The position numbers and the translations under genes were made by a program. Positions 31,706 through 42,289 of a stretch of 59,273 nucleotides of DNA are shown here, in pieces (position 1 is the stretch's first letter; every line of letters begins with the position of its first letter). Below the pieces are notes generated by a model that saw only the letters and a program-made list of their open reading frames with translations, searched no databases and was not told where the DNA came from. This DNA comes from Candidatus Westeberhardia cardiocondylae (GTDB lineage Bacteria; Pseudomonadota; Gammaproteobacteria; Enterobacterales; Enterobacteriaceae), in contig JABYQC010000001.1 of NCBI GenBank assembly GCA_024648765.1, positions 341,000 through 400,272 of the forward strand, written 5' to 3'.

Positions 31706-33805
31706 ATGAATATGTTAAATAAATTTTCTATTGATCTCACTAAACAAGCTGAAGAAGGAAAATTAGATCCTGTCATTGGAAGAGATGAAGAAATTAGAAG
31801 AACTATTCAAGTATTACAACGAAGAACAAAAAATAATCCTGTGTTAATTGGAGAACCAGGAGTAGGAAAAACAGCTATCGTGGAAGGATTAGCACAAAGA
31901 ATCTCCAACAAAGAAGTACCAGAAGGATTAAAAAATTGTAAAGTACTATTATTAGATATGGGAACATTATTAGCTGGCACAAAGTATAGAGGAGATTTCG
32001 AGGAAAGACTAAAGGGGATACTACACACTATTATATCTCATAAAGATACTGGTGGCATTATACTTTTTATCGATGAAATACATACAATGATTGGATCTGG
32101 TAGAGTAGATGGCGCAATAGATGCAAGTAATATGCTAAAACCAGCATTAGCAAAAGGAGAATTACATTGTGTAGGAGCTACCACTTTAAACGAATACCGA
32201 CAATATATAGAAAAAGATGCAGCACTAGAAAGAAGATTTCAAAAAGTTTTTATTTCTGAACCCAGCATACAGGATACTATTGCAATAATCAGAGGTTTAA
32301 AAGAACGTTACGAATTACATCATAATGTACAAATTACTGATTCTGCTATAATTGCAGCAGCAACATTATCCCAAAGATATATTTCTGATAGAAAACTACC
32401 TGATAAAGCAATTGATTTAATAGATGAATCCGCATCTAGTATACGTATACAAATAGATTCCAAACCTGAAAAAATTGACCAACTAGAAAGAAAAATCATA
32501 AAATTAAAACTTGAACAAAAAACACTACAGAAAGAATCAGATCAGAGAAGCATAGAAAATTTACAAAACATCAATAAAAATATAGTACAAACAGAAAAAG
32601 AATATTCCATATTAGAAAAAAAATGGAAAAAAGAAAAAAATCATTTATTAAATATGCAAAATTTAAAAAGTGATCTAGAACATACAAAATATTTAATAGA
32701 ACAAGCTCGTCGTATAGGAAATTTAGAAAAAATGTCTGAACTCCAATATGGAAAAATTCCAGAAATACAAAAACAGATAGCATTAATGACAAAACAACAA
32801 GATGATTGTATTTTACCAAATAAAGTTACTGAAGTAGAAATTGCAACAATATTATCAAAATGGACAAATATTCCAATTTCTAAAATGTTAGAAAGTGAAA
32901 AACAAAAAATATTATATATGGAAAAAAATCTTAATTCCCAAATTATTGGACAAAAAGAGGCAATTGAATCTATATCACACGCAATACGCAGAAATAGAAC
33001 TGGTTTATCCGAACCAAATACACCAATAGGTTCATTTATGTTTTTGGGACCAACTGGTGTAGGAAAAACGGAATTATGTAAAGTATTATCAAAATTTCTA
33101 TTTAATAGAAATAATGCTATAATTCGCATAGATATGTCAGAATTTATGGAAAAACATTCAATATCTCGATTAATAGGAGCACCTCCTGGATATATTGGAT
33201 ATGAAGAAGGAGGATATTTAACAGAAAAAGTACGCTGCCAACCATACTCATTAATTTTATTTGACGAAATTGAAAAAGCTCATACAGAAATTTTTAATAT
33301 TTTATTACAAGTTCTAGATGGTGGAAGATTAACCGACGGAAAAGGAAGAACAATAGATTTTCAAAACACCGTAATCATTATGACATCTAATTTAGGATCT
33401 GAAATTATCCAAAAAAATTTTTTTCATATAAATTACAAAAAAATGAAAAATATGGTTATTGAAACAGTTAACCAATATTTTAAACCAGAATTCATAAATA
33501 GAATAGACGAAATTGTAGTATTTCACCCTCTTGAAAAAAAACACATAAAAGAAATAACAAAAATACAAATTAATAAACTTTGCAATCTTTTAAAAGAACA
33601 AAATTATATTATTTCTATTGATGAAAAACTAATTACATTTATTGAAAATATAGGATTTCACCAAAATTACGGAGCAAGACCGTTAAAACGAGCTATACAA
33701 AAAAACATTACAAATTTTTTATCCAAAAAAATACTTGCAGGAAAAATTGTTCCTGGAAAAAAAATAACATTAAGTTTGACAAACAAAAAAATTAGTATAA
33801 TTTAA
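31706..33805 (+). CDS. clpB: ClpB disaggregase, short form without N-terminal domain
   Basis: AAA+ chaperone that extracts proteins from aggregates with DnaK. It has 699 residues (E. coli 857). It begins [22 protein letters not shown], aligned near E. coli residue 160. The first AAA module has Walker [10 protein letters not shown] and IDEIH. The coiled-coil M domain (about 250-380) keeps [10 protein letters not shown]. The second module has GPTGVGKTE and FDEIEKAH, with the C-terminal [10 protein letters not shown]. The substrate-binding N-domain is absent, so the gene encodes the equivalent of the E. coli internal-start isoform (ClpB-79) only. Confidence 0.95.
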   Translation: MNMLNKFSIDLTKQAEEGKLDPVIGRDEEIRRTIQVLQRRTKNNPVLIGEPGVGKTAIVEGLAQRISNKEVPEGLKNCKVLLLDMGTLLAGTKYRGDFEERLKGILHTIISHKDTGGIILFIDEIHTMIGSGRVDGAIDASNMLKPALAKGELHCVGATTLNEYRQYIEKDAALERRFQKVFISEPSIQDTIAIIRGLKERYELHHNVQITDSAIIAAATLSQRYISDRKLPDKAIDLIDESASSIRIQIDSKPEKIDQLERKIIKLKLEQKTLQKESDQRSIENLQNINKNIVQTEKEYSILEKKWKKEKNHLLNMQNLKSDLEHTKYLIEQARRIGNLEKMSELQYGKIPEIQKQIALMTKQQDDCILPNKVTEVEIATILSKWTNIPISKMLESEKQKILYMEKNLNSQIIGQKEAIESISHAIRRNRTGLSEPNTPIGSFMFLGPTGVGKTELCKVLSKFLFNRNNAIIRIDMSEFMEKHSISRLIGAPPGYIGYEEGGYLTEKVRCQPYSLILFDEIEKAHTEIFNILLQVLDGGRLTDGKGRTIDFQNTVIIMTSNLGSEIIQKNFFHINYKKMKNMVIETVNQYFKPEFINRIDEIVVFHPLEKKHIKEITKIQINKLCNLLKEQNYIISIDEKLITFIENIGFHQNYGARPLKRAIQKNITNFLSKKILAGKIVPGKKITLSLTNKKISII

Positions 33806-33835
33806 TAAAATTTTTTAATATTTATCACAACATTA

Positions 33836-33909
33836 GGTGCGGTAGTTCAGTTGGTTAGAATATCGGCTTGTCACGCCGGGGGTCACGGGTTCAAATCCCG
33901 TCCGCACCG
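33836..33909 (+). tRNA. tRNA-Asp (anticodon GUC)
   Basis: GGTGCGG acceptor pairs with CCGCACC. The D-arm is GTTCAGTTGGTTAGAAT. The anticodon stem CGGCT/GCCGG holds TGTCACG with anticodon GUC. The T-arm is ACGGGTTCAAATCCCGT. Discriminator G73; CCA is not encoded. It lies just after clpB and only 15 bases before tRNA-Trp. Confidence 0.96.
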
Positions 33910-33924
33910 TTTTAATAAATAAAA

Positions 33925-33999
33925 GGGGGCGTAGTTCAAATATGGAAGAACATCGGTCTCCAAAACCGAAAGTTGGGAGTTCAAATCTCTCCGTCCCTG
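33925..33999 (+). tRNA. tRNA-Trp (anticodon CCA)
   Basis: The anticodon stem CGGT/ACCG encloses loop CTCCAAA (CCA, reading UGG only, so UGA is a normal stop). The T-arm is GGGAGTTCAAATCTCTC, as in E. coli. The 5' end reads A-GGGGG-CG where E. coli has A-GGGG-CG. The seven-base acceptor therefore pairs GGGGGCG with CGTCCCT through two G-U wobbles, or one G is extra. The D-loop is enlarged (AAATATGGAA). No encoded CCA. Confidence 0.92.
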
Positions 34000-34420
34000 T
34001 ATTTATATAAATAACACAAGAATCATCTGAGTAAATAATTAATTACAAATTTATTGTACATCCAACAAAATAAAAAAAATACTATATATTTAATTAAATA
34101 ATATTGTATTTACTTCATAAAAATATTTTCGTAAAAAATTTACTAAATATAAAAATGTAAAATTATTACAAAATATCTCTAATTATTACAAACATCAAAT
34201 ATGTAACACTAAATAACCAAATAACAATTATATTTAATAATTTATTAAAATATTTAATATATAAAACTACAATACCTTTGTGTACAAAACTTTCATACAA
34301 AAAACAATAAATAAATCATCAAAAAATAAACTTTTAACTTTGCAAAATTTCTTGATTAAAAATAAACACGAATTTTTCTACAAATGTACATTTTCCAAAA
34401 TACTACAAAACAACAAAATT
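34000..34420. other. Convergent spacer after the tRNA pair
   Basis: 421 bases between tRNA-Trp and the 3' end of map. I see no rRNA remnant, no further tRNA and no convincing gene. A 64-codon ORF starting at 34280 overlaps map and looks accidental. Confidence 0.5.
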
Positions 34421-35224
34421 TTACAAAAGTATCCTATGATTAAATATTTCATTATATTTTTCATCAGATCTTAGAGTAATAATTTCGCATCCACATTCTG
34501 TAACTAATACAGTATGTTCATATTGTGCAGATAAACTATGATCTTTGGTTTTTACTGTCCAACCATCTTTCATAACATGTACATGACATTTTCCGGCATT
34601 AACCATAGGTTCAATTGTAAATACCATTCCTGATTTTAATACAATCCCATTATCATCTGTATCATAATGTAATACCTGGGGATCTTCATGAAATGATCTG
34701 CCAATACCGTGGCCACAATATTCGCGAACTATAGAAAACTTTTCTGCTTCAACAAACTTTTGAATTACTTTACCTAATTCTCGTAAACGTACACCTGGTT
34801 TAATTATACAAATTGCCAAATATAAACTCTTTTGCGTAATATCACATAAACGTTTTGCGAGAATATTAGGAGTACCAACATAAAACATTTTTGATGTATC
34901 TCCATAAAATCCATCTTTTACAATTGCAACATCAATATTTAAAATATCACCAAATTTTAATTTTTTTTTATTAGATGGTATACCATGGCATACAACATCA
35001 TTAACAGAAATACAAACGGATTTTGGAAATCCTTGGTAACCAAGAGAAGCAGATAAAGCATGTTGTTTATTTATAATATAATTATTGCAAATATTATTTA
35101 ATTTTCCGGTACTAATACCAGGTTTAACATAACATTGTATAAATTCTAATACTTCCGCAGAAAGTTTTCCAACAGTTCGAATTTTTTTTATATCATTTAA
35201 ATCCGTAAAATAAGAAATGTTCAT
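34421..35224 (-). CDS. map: Methionine aminopeptidase
   Basis: Removes initiator methionine from nascent proteins. It has 267 residues (E. coli 264). The five metal ligands are in place: Asp of NIDVAIVKDG, Asp of GDTSKM, His of GHGIGRSFHEDP, Glu of FTIEPMV and Glu of QYEHTVL. It is divergent from rpsB, exactly as in E. coli. Confidence 0.97.
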   Translation of the reverse strand: MNISYFTDLNDIKKIRTVGKLSAEVLEFIQCYVKPGISTGKLNNICNNYIINKQHALSASLGYQGFPKSVCISVNDVVCHGIPSNKKKLKFGDILNIDVAIVKDGFYGDTSKMFYVGTPNILAKRLCDITQKSLYLAICIIKPGVRLRELGKVIQKFVEAEKFSIVREYCGHGIGRSFHEDPQVLHYDTDDNGIVLKSGMVFTIEPMVNAGKCHVHVMKDGWTVKTKDHSLSAQYEHTVLVTECGCEIITLRSDEKYNEIFNHRILL

Positions 35225-35523
35225 AATAAAATCCTTTCAATCATATAATATTCAATTATAATTTTAAAATTTGCAACATCAATATTTATACAAAAATATA
35301 ACCCATAAAATACAACCAAATAAATATACTATATACGTGACATATACTAAATAAAAAATAATAACAATTAAAAAATACATAAATACAATTTCATATTATC
35401 AAATAATATAATACAATAATATCATGAAAATATCATTACATATATTATGACACTTACGAAATATGAAAAATTTCCATTTTTCAAAAAAATTTACAAAATA
35501 TCAATAAAATAGGAAAATTTATT

Positions 35524-36204
35524 ATGAAAATCCCTACTATACAAGATATGCTAAAAGCTGGAGTACATTTTGGACATCAGACACGTTACTGGAATCCAAA
35601 AATGAAACCATTCATTTTTTGCGCGCATCATAAAATACATATTATTAATTTAGAAATAACTATATTTATGCTAAATAAAGCTATATTAGAACTAAAAAAA
35701 ATAATCCTAAATCATGGAAAAATTTTATTTGTTGGAACAAAAAAATCTGCTAGCAAAGCTATAAAAAATACTGCAAAAAGTTGTAATCAATTTTTTGTAA
35801 ATCACAGATGGTTAGGAGGAATGCTGACTAATTGGAAAACAGTAAGAAAATCAATAAAAAAACTCAAAAATCTAGAAAAACAATCCAAAGATGGTACATT
35901 TAATAAACTAACTAAAAAAGAAAAATTAATACAAACACGGAAATTACATAAATTACAAAATAGTCTTGGAGGTATAAAAAATATGAATGGTTTACCTGAC
36001 GCACTATTTATTATAGATACAGAAAAAGAAAAAACTACAATAAAAGAAGCAAAAAAAATTGGAATACCCATTTTTGCAATAGTCGATACTAATTCTGATC
36101 CAAGCAATATAAATTATGTTATTCCAGGTAATGATGATGCTACTCGCGCAATTAATTTATATTTACTTAGCATATTAACTGCAATCAAAACAATAAAACA
36201 ATAA
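35524..36204 (+). CDS. rpsB: 30S ribosomal protein S2
   Basis: Small-subunit protein needed for S1 docking. It has 226 residues (E. coli 241), with a shorter C-terminus. [64 protein letters not shown] and IPGNDDA are present. An AGGA Shine-Dalgarno sequence precedes the ATG. It is the first gene of the rpsB-tsf-pyrH-frr unit. The 299-base region upstream must contain the rpsB leader, but no conserved autoregulatory structure is evident by eye. Confidence 0.97.
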   Translation: MKIPTIQDMLKAGVHFGHQTRYWNPKMKPFIFCAHHKIHIINLEITIFMLNKAILELKKIILNHGKILFVGTKKSASKAIKNTAKSCNQFFVNHRWLGGMLTNWKTVRKSIKKLKNLEKQSKDGTFNKLTKKEKLIQTRKLHKLQNSLGGIKNMNGLPDALFIIDTEKEKTTIKEAKKIGIPIFAIVDTNSDPSNINYVIPGNDDATRAINLYLLSILTAIKTIKQ

Positions 36205-36272
36205 ACACAATACATATGTAACATATGTCAACATCCAAGTAAAATTATAATCATAAAACAGGAAAATAGTAT

Positions 36273-37094
36273 ATGCTAAACAAAAAAAATATTATTTCTA
36301 TTAAATTAATAAAAAAACTAAAAGAGAAAACTGGAGCTAATATATTACTCTGTAAAAAATCCCTTGTAGAAACACAAGGAAATATTAAACAAGCAATCAA
36401 TTACATAAGAAACTCTGGAAAAAAAATACATACATACAATACACAAAATAATCTAACTGTACAAGGAGTTATTATAATAAAAACATCCAAAAACAATACA
36501 TATGGAGTTATCATTGAATTAAATTGCGAAAGTGATTTTACAGCACATACCAAAGAATTTAAAATATTTAGTAAACAAGTTATATCCACAGCATTACAAG
36601 AAAAAATTTGCAATATAACACAATTAAATCAAAAACTACACAAACAAAAAACAAATATAATAAATAAAGTCAAAGAAAACATTCAAATTCGTCGTATACA
36701 TGTAATACAAGGAAAAAAATTAGGATTTTATTTGCACCATAATAACAAAATAGGAGCTATTGTTTCTGCTACAAATACATCATCACAATTAATTAAACAA
36801 ATAGCAATGCATATTGTAGCACATAAAACAAAATATCTTGACCATATAAATATTCCATCAAAAATTATCGATAACGAATACAAAATACAATTAAACATTG
36901 CTTCCAAAATAAATAAGCCATACAATATCAAAGAAAAAATAATAAAAAATCAAATGAAAAAATTTATACATAACATAATCCTGTTAAAACAAAAATTTAT
37001 TCTAGATACCAATAAAACTGTTGAAGAAATATTACAAGAAAATCACGCAACGATTAATAATTTCATTTATTTTGCAATAGGTGAAAATACATAA
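36273..37094 (+). CDS. tsf: Elongation factor Ts
   Basis: Nucleotide-exchange factor for EF-Tu. It has 273 residues (E. coli 283). The N-terminal UBA-like module is seen as LIKKLKEKTGANILLCKKSL. The TDFV-like motif of the core appears as ESDFTAHTKEF, which contacts EF-Tu. The remainder is strongly Lys/Ile-drifted but collinear. It lies 68 bases after rpsB with an AGGA ribosome-binding site. Confidence 0.95.
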   Translation: MLNKKNIISIKLIKKLKEKTGANILLCKKSLVETQGNIKQAINYIRNSGKKIHTYNTQNNLTVQGVIIIKTSKNNTYGVIIELNCESDFTAHTKEFKIFSKQVISTALQEKICNITQLNQKLHKQKTNIINKVKENIQIRRIHVIQGKKLGFYLHHNNKIGAIVSATNTSSQLIKQIAMHIVAHKTKYLDHINIPSKIIDNEYKIQLNIASKINKPYNIKEKIIKNQMKKFIHNIILLKQKFILDTNKTVEEILQENHATINNFIYFAIGENT

Positions 37095-37172
37095 AACTTT
37101 TACTTAATACACAATATATCATTTCAAATGAATAACTAAATATGATAAATATTATTAATAAAAATATTATAT

Positions 37173-37901
37173 ATGTACAAAAATTCTAAACCTATTTATC
37201 AAAGAATTCTACTTAAATTAAGTGGAGAATATTTAAAACAATCCCATGGATTTGGAATTAATATAAAAAAATTGCAATACATAGCGCAAGAAATAAAAAA
37301 ACTAATTAAATTAAACATTCAAATCGGTATAGTTATAGGAGGAGGAAATCTTTTTAGAGGATCATGCCTAAAAAAACTTGGAATTAATCCAGTCACAAGT
37401 GATCATATAGGAATATTATCAACAATTATCAATGGTTTAGCTATACACGATACCTTACAAAATATGAACATAAATTCTTGTTTAATGTCACAAATCCCAT
37501 TACATAGTATATGTGAAGCTTATCATTGGGATAAAGCCATCAAACTTTTACAAAAAAATTATGTAGTAATTTTTTCCTCTGGAACTGGAAATCCATTTTT
37601 TAGTACTGATTCAGCAGCTTGTTTAAGAGGAATCGAAATTCAAGCAAATATTGTACTAAAAGCAACTAAAGTAAAAGGAATTTTTTCCAAAGATCCAATG
37701 AAAAATAAAAATACAATTTTTTACAAAAAATTAAGCTATACAGAAGTTATTACAAAAGACATAAAAGTCATGGACCTTACAGCATTCATATTAGCAAGAG
37801 ATCATAATTTACCAATATACATATTTAATTTTAATCACCCAGGAGCACTACAAAAAATTGTTATGGGTGAAGAAAACGAAGGAACATTAATTACCAATTA
37901 A
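37173..37901 (+). CDS. pyrH: Uridylate kinase
   Basis: Phosphorylates UMP to UDP. It has 242 residues (E. coli 241). [62 protein letters not shown] and the terminal EGTLIT are intact. It lies 78 bases after tsf in the conserved rpsB-tsf-pyrH-frr order. Confidence 0.97.
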   Translation: MYKNSKPIYQRILLKLSGEYLKQSHGFGINIKKLQYIAQEIKKLIKLNIQIGIVIGGGNLFRGSCLKKLGINPVTSDHIGILSTIINGLAIHDTLQNMNINSCLMSQIPLHSICEAYHWDKAIKLLQKNYVVIFSSGTGNPFFSTDSAACLRGIEIQANIVLKATKVKGIFSKDPMKNKNTIFYKKLSYTEVITKDIKVMDLTAFILARDHNLPIYIFNFNHPGALQKIVMGEENEGTLITN

Positions 37902-37939
37902 AATGATAATATTAATAATAAAAATATAAATACAATATT

Positions 37940-38497
37940 ATGATAAATCAAATACAACAAGAAACTCAAAAACATATGCAAAAATGTATTGAGAATTTTA
38001 CAAAAAAAATCAAAAAAATTAGAAACCACCATATTTCTCCTGACTTAATCAGTGATATTTTAATTAAATATTACAATGCTTATCTACCATTAAAAAAATT
38101 AGCACATATTACTAAAGAAAATAATAATACTTTAGTTATCACACCATTTGATAATATTACAATACCTTTCATAATTAAAACTATTTTAAAACTAAATGTA
38201 GGAACAAATCCCTATTCTGTAGAAGAAAAAATTTATTTACCATTTCCACAAATTACCCAAGAAAATCGTAAACATTTGATAAAATCCGTAAGAAATGAAG
38301 CAGAAAAATATAAAGTATCTATACGAAACATTAGAAAAAAAATGAATGAAAAAATAAAAAAAATAAAAAAACAAAATGCAATCCAAAACGATAAATACCA
38401 CAAATTACAAATTGCTATACAAAATATAACTAATCAAAATATCCAACATATCAATCAAATATCAATAAAAAAAGAAAAAAATATAAAAGAAACATAA
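37940..38497 (+). CDS. frr: Ribosome recycling factor
   Basis: Splits post-termination ribosomes with EF-G. The 185 residues equal the E. coli length. LPLKKLAHIT, the TITPFD-like element and the C-terminal helix pattern LTQENRKHLIKSVRNEAEKYKVSIRNIRK are visible in part. It lies 38 bases after pyrH and ends the operon; dxr, which follows in E. coli, is gone. Confidence 0.95.
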   Translation: MINQIQQETQKHMQKCIENFTKKIKKIRNHHISPDLISDILIKYYNAYLPLKKLAHITKENNNTLVITPFDNITIPFIIKTILKLNVGTNPYSVEEKIYLPFPQITQENRKHLIKSVRNEAEKYKVSIRNIRKKMNEKIKKIKKQNAIQNDKYHKLQIAIQNITNQNIQHINQISIKKEKNIKET

Positions 38498-39235
38498 AAA
38501 ATTCCTATTAAAATATTTTTACTATACGAAATAAAATATAAAAATTTTAATAAATTTCAAGATAATACGTAAATAATCATATTGTAAACATAAAAATATC
38601 TTGCAATATATCATCAAGATATTTGATAAAATATATCACATCACAAATATTAAAAATTATAAAACACAAAAATTTCATCAAAATAATAATATAAAATATA
38701 CGTGTTATATGATATATGTTGCAACAATATACAAAGACACAATATTCCTGCAAAATTAAATTGTTATATTCTTCAAATATTCCTTTAAAAAAATATTAAA
38801 AATATTTACATACCTTATAAAATACAAGCATTATAATTGCAAAACATTACCGCCAAAAATACCATTAAAAATAAAAATTTTCAATAAATCATATAAAATT
38901 ATTACATAATCAAACAATATAACACAAAAACATTATAATATTAAAAAAATTTCTTATTTTTTGAAACAAAATTTAAAAATTTCTTTATTAAAAATATTAC
39001 GCAATATATTCTAAATAATACAATAGTTCATATCAAACAATTCAAACACACATACATAATAAAAATTAAAATACATTTTATTATTACATAAACTATAGAA
39101 AAATTATTATAACACCGAAATTCATAAAAAATACACAAACTAATCATAAAAATTTTCAAAGAAATAAACAATCTTGTTACAATAAAATAACATAATACAA
39201 AATTTTTTAAATCCAAAAACTCATACAGCACTAAA
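38498..39235. other. Spacer where dxr would lie
   Basis: 738 bases between frr and uppS. dxr (DXP reductoisomerase) sits here in E. coli; no similarity is left. An inverted repeat ATATCTTG...CAAGATAT (38596-38603 with 38615-38622) lies about 100 bases past frr and might be a weak 3'-end structure, but no U-run follows. The rest is unrecognisable A/T sequence. Confidence 0.5.
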
Positions 39236-39985
39236 ATGACAAACAAAAAATACCTAAAAAATAAAATAGACATTTTATCCCCTTCACCAAAACATGTAGC
39301 AATCATAATGGATGGCAATAGACGTTGGGCAAAAAAAAGAGGAAAATTACACATCACGGGACATCAAGAAGGCATGAAATCAGCAAAACGTGCAATATTT
39401 TTTGCAAAAAATTATCATCTTGATGTATTAACATTATATGCATTTAGTAGTGAAAATTGGAATAGATCTAATAAAGAAGTTTCTTCTATTATGAATTTAT
39501 TCACAAAAACACTAGACAAAGAAATATATAATTTACATCAAAAAAATATAAAACTAAAAATTATAGGAGACACCTCAAAATTCAAAATAAAATTACAAAA
39601 TAGTATTAACAGATCTGAAAAATTAACTTATAATAATTGCGGGTTAATGTTGAATATTGCTGTAAATTACGGAGGAAGATGGGATATCATCCAAAGTGTT
39701 AAAAAAATTGCAAAAAAAGTTAAAGATGGATTTTTGCAACCAGAACAAATAAATGAAAATATATTTTATCAATATATTTGTATGAATGAATTAGCCCCGG
39801 TAGATTTGGTCATCAGAACTGGAGGAGAATATAGAATAAGTAATTTTTTATTATGGCAAATAGCATATTCTGAATTATTTTTTACAGATGTATTATGGCC
39901 AGATTTCAATGATACTATTTTTGAAAATGCTATACATGTGTTTTTAAAAAGAAAAAGAAAATTTGGAAGCTCTACGATTTCTTAA
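39236..39985 (+). CDS. uppS: Undecaprenyl diphosphate synthase
   Basis: cis-Prenyltransferase making the C55 lipid carrier for peptidoglycan. It has 249 residues (E. coli 253). AIIMDGNRRWAKKRG contains the catalytic Asp. LTLYAFSSENWNR, NYGGRWDI, DLVIRTGGEYRISNFLLWQ and ELFFTDVLWPDF are intact. Retention implies an isoprenoid precursor source and cell-wall synthesis, even though dxr is missing at its usual site immediately upstream. Confidence 0.97.
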   Translation: MTNKKYLKNKIDILSPSPKHVAIIMDGNRRWAKKRGKLHITGHQEGMKSAKRAIFFAKNYHLDVLTLYAFSSENWNRSNKEVSSIMNLFTKTLDKEIYNLHQKNIKLKIIGDTSKFKIKLQNSINRSEKLTYNNCGLMLNIAVNYGGRWDIIQSVKKIAKKVKDGFLQPEQINENIFYQYICMNELAPVDLVIRTGGEYRISNFLLWQIAYSELFFTDVLWPDFNDTIFENAIHVFLKRKRKFGSSTIS

Positions 39986-40027
39986 AAAATTCATCAACTT
40001 AGTAAAATCATCATCCACAAAACTATA

Positions 40028-40888
40028 TTGAAAAATAGATTAGTTAGTACAATTATTTTAGCTCCAATAACTATTGTTGTATTATTTATGTTCTCATTAA
40101 TACAACTTACATGTTTTTTGTTATTATTAAATATACTAAGTATATTAGAATGGAATAAACTAATAATAATGTCAAAAATAAAAAAATATATATGCTTCGC
40201 AATATTTCATGTAATACCTATAATACTAATAATACTCATAACATTTCGTACACCAAAAAAAATATTTTACCAATACATACAATATGTTTTTATATGCATT
40301 ACATTGACTTGGTGGTTAGGAGCATTTTTTTTATTATTATTTTATCCAAAATCTGCAAAAATTTGGAAAAAATCTACAACATTACAAACACTGTTTGGAA
40401 ATTTAATCATTATACCTTTATTTTGGAGTATATTAATATTACAACAAGAAAACTATTTTGTATTACATAACAATTCTATTGGAACATGGAAAACACTATA
40501 TGTTATAATATTAACCTGGGGACTAGATTCCAGTTATTACCTCATTGGAAAAACATTAGGGAAACATAAAATGTCAAAAACAATTTCTCCCAAAAAAACC
40601 TGGGAAGGATTGATAGGAGGTATTATAATATCAAGTATAATACATTTAATATTTCAAAAATATACAATTCTTTATTACATTTCACATACAACACTCAATA
40701 TATGTTTCATTATTATTGTATTAGCAACAATTTTGGGTGATTTAACTGAAAGCATGTTTAAAAGAGTAGCTAACATTAAAGACACAGGAAAATTAATTCC
40801 AGGACATGGAGGAATTTTAGACAGAATAGATAGTTTAAGCGCTGCATTACCAATATTTACTTGCATTGCATTACTCATAAAATTTTAA
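40028..40888 (+). CDS. cdsA: Phosphatidate cytidylyltransferase
   Basis: Integral membrane enzyme making CDP-diacylglycerol from phosphatidate and CTP, the precursor for PE (via Psd) and PG. It has 286 residues (E. coli 285). TTG start at 40028 (KNRLVSTIILAPI aligned with E. coli KYRLISAFVLIP). Several transmembrane helices are followed by the signature KKTWEGLIGG and GDLTESMFKR...DTGKLIPGHGGILDRIDS. It lies 42 bases after uppS. Confidence 0.96.
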   Translation: MKNRLVSTIILAPITIVVLFMFSLIQLTCFLLLLNILSILEWNKLIIMSKIKKYICFAIFHVIPIILIILITFRTPKKIFYQYIQYVFICITLTWWLGAFFLLLFYPKSAKIWKKSTTLQTLFGNLIIIPLFWSILILQQENYFVLHNNSIGTWKTLYVIILTWGLDSSYYLIGKTLGKHKMSKTISPKKTWEGLIGGIIISSIIHLIFQKYTILYYISHTTLNICFIIIVLATILGDLTESMFKRVANIKDTGKLIPGHGGILDRIDSLSAALPIFTCIALLIKF

Positions 40889-40928
40889 TAAATACATCAA
40901 TTATACAAAAACAAGGAAATACACAACA

Positions 40929-42287
40929 ATGCATTTACTGTTTAACTTTTTTACATTCGTTGTTACTGTAAGCATATTAATCACCATACACGAATTAGGA
41001 CATTTTTTAACAGCAAGATATTACAATGTAATGATAGAAAAATTTTCCATTGGATTTGGAAAGACCTTATGGGAAAAATGTGACAAACAAGGAACAAAAT
41101 ACATTATTGCATGTATACCACTTGGTGGTTATGTCAAAATGTTAGAAAATAATAACAAAATACAAAAACTTAAAAATAAAACATACTTTTGTGAAAAAAA
41201 AAATTGGCAAAAAGCAATTATTATTGCATCTGGTTCCATATGCAATATAATTTTTGCAATTTTTATATATTGGATAATTTTTTTTTCAGGAATTATAAAC
41301 TACCGACCTGTTATTGGAAACGTGATTACTAATTCTATTGCACAAAATATCGGATTAACCCCAGGAATGGAAATAAAATCCATTAATAATATTGCTACAC
41401 CCAATTGGGATACAGTACATGATCAACTATCAAATAACATAAATAAAAACAAAACTTTTCTTTGTATATCACATGTAAACTACTATGACAATAATAAAAA
41501 AAAAACTTTTAATCTATATAACTATGAAGCAAATAAATTCAATAATCCTATTACTGATTTAGGAATTATTCCGTTACATTCTAAAATTTTACCAATAGTT
41601 ACAAAAATAGAAAATAATTCAGCAGGAATGAAAGCAGGGTTTCAACTACAAGATCACATTATATCAATTAATGGAGAGATTATAAAAGATTGGAAAACAT
41701 TTGACGACATAATACAAAAAAGCTCTAACATACCACTCAATATAACTGTGCAAAGACAAGAAAAACAAGTAAATCTTATTTTATGTCCAACAAACATTAT
41801 TATTAATAAAGAAAAAGTAGGATTTTCTGGAATATCTCCCAAAATTGTTTTATTACACAAAGAATATCAAAAAAAATATTTTTTCCACCCTATTACATCA
41901 TTAATTCAATCCATACAACAAACATGGAACATAACAAAATTAATATTCAAAAAATTAAGCGAAATATTTTACGGAACTACAATAACACTAAATAGCATAA
42001 ATGGTCCTCTTTCTATAGCATATGATGCAAAAATAGCTGCACAATATGGATTAGTGCATTATTTAATCTTCCTAGCAATTTTAAGTATAAATTTGGGAAT
42101 CATGAATTTATTACCCATACCAATACTCGATGGAGGATATTTAATTTTTCTTGTTATAGAATCTTATAAAAAAACTCCTATATCACCAAAAACATATAAA
42201 ATTAGTTATTATATTAGTTCAATTATATTAATAATATTAATGAGCATAGCTTTGGTAAATGATCTCATTAGATTCACAAAAATTTAA
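40929..42287 (+). CDS. rseP: Site-2 intramembrane zinc metalloprotease RseP
   Basis: Inner-membrane protease that in E. coli cleaves RseA and remnant signal peptides. It has 452 residues (E. coli 450). HELGHF zinc motif at about residue 22, two PDZ domains in the periplasmic part (about 125-310), and the third ligand in LPIPILDGGYL. AAGGA Shine-Dalgarno sequence upstream. It sits 2 bases before bamA, so the two are translationally linked. Signal-peptide clearance may be its remaining job if the sigma-E system is lost (inference). Confidence 0.96.
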   Translation: MHLLFNFFTFVVTVSILITIHELGHFLTARYYNVMIEKFSIGFGKTLWEKCDKQGTKYIIACIPLGGYVKMLENNNKIQKLKNKTYFCEKKNWQKAIIIASGSICNIIFAIFIYWIIFFSGIINYRPVIGNVITNSIAQNIGLTPGMEIKSINNIATPNWDTVHDQLSNNINKNKTFLCISHVNYYDNNKKKTFNLYNYEANKFNNPITDLGIIPLHSKILPIVTKIENNSAGMKAGFQLQDHIISINGEIIKDWKTFDDIIQKSSNIPLNITVQRQEKQVNLILCPTNIIINKEKVGFSGISPKIVLLHKEYQKKYFFHPITSLIQSIQQTWNITKLIFKKLSEIFYGTTITLNSINGPLSIAYDAKIAAQYGLVHYLIFLAILSINLGIMNLLPIPILDGGYLIFLVIESYKKTPISPKTYKISYYISSIILIILMSIALVNDLIRFTKI

Positions 42288-42289
42288 CT

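Noticed and set aside
33925-33999. Possible UGA-to-Trp recoding, as in some tiny symbionts
   Set aside because: tRNA-Trp has anticodon CCA, RF2 is intact, and TGA terminates several genes here (for example psd and ygfZ); standard code 11.
34280-34474. 64-codon plus-strand ORF overlapping the 3' end of map
   Set aside because: Lys/Asn/Phe-rich with no recognisable motif and antisense overlap with a real gene.
38596-38622. Inverted repeat ATATCTTG...CAAGATAT as a terminator of the rpsB-frr operon
   Set aside because: About 100 bases from frr, A/T-only stem ends and no following U-run; such palindromes are common by chance at this base composition.
39028-39357. 109-codon antisense ORF over the uppS start
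   Set aside because: Half of it is antisense to the conserved uppS N-terminus and the rest is A/T spacer; no family features.
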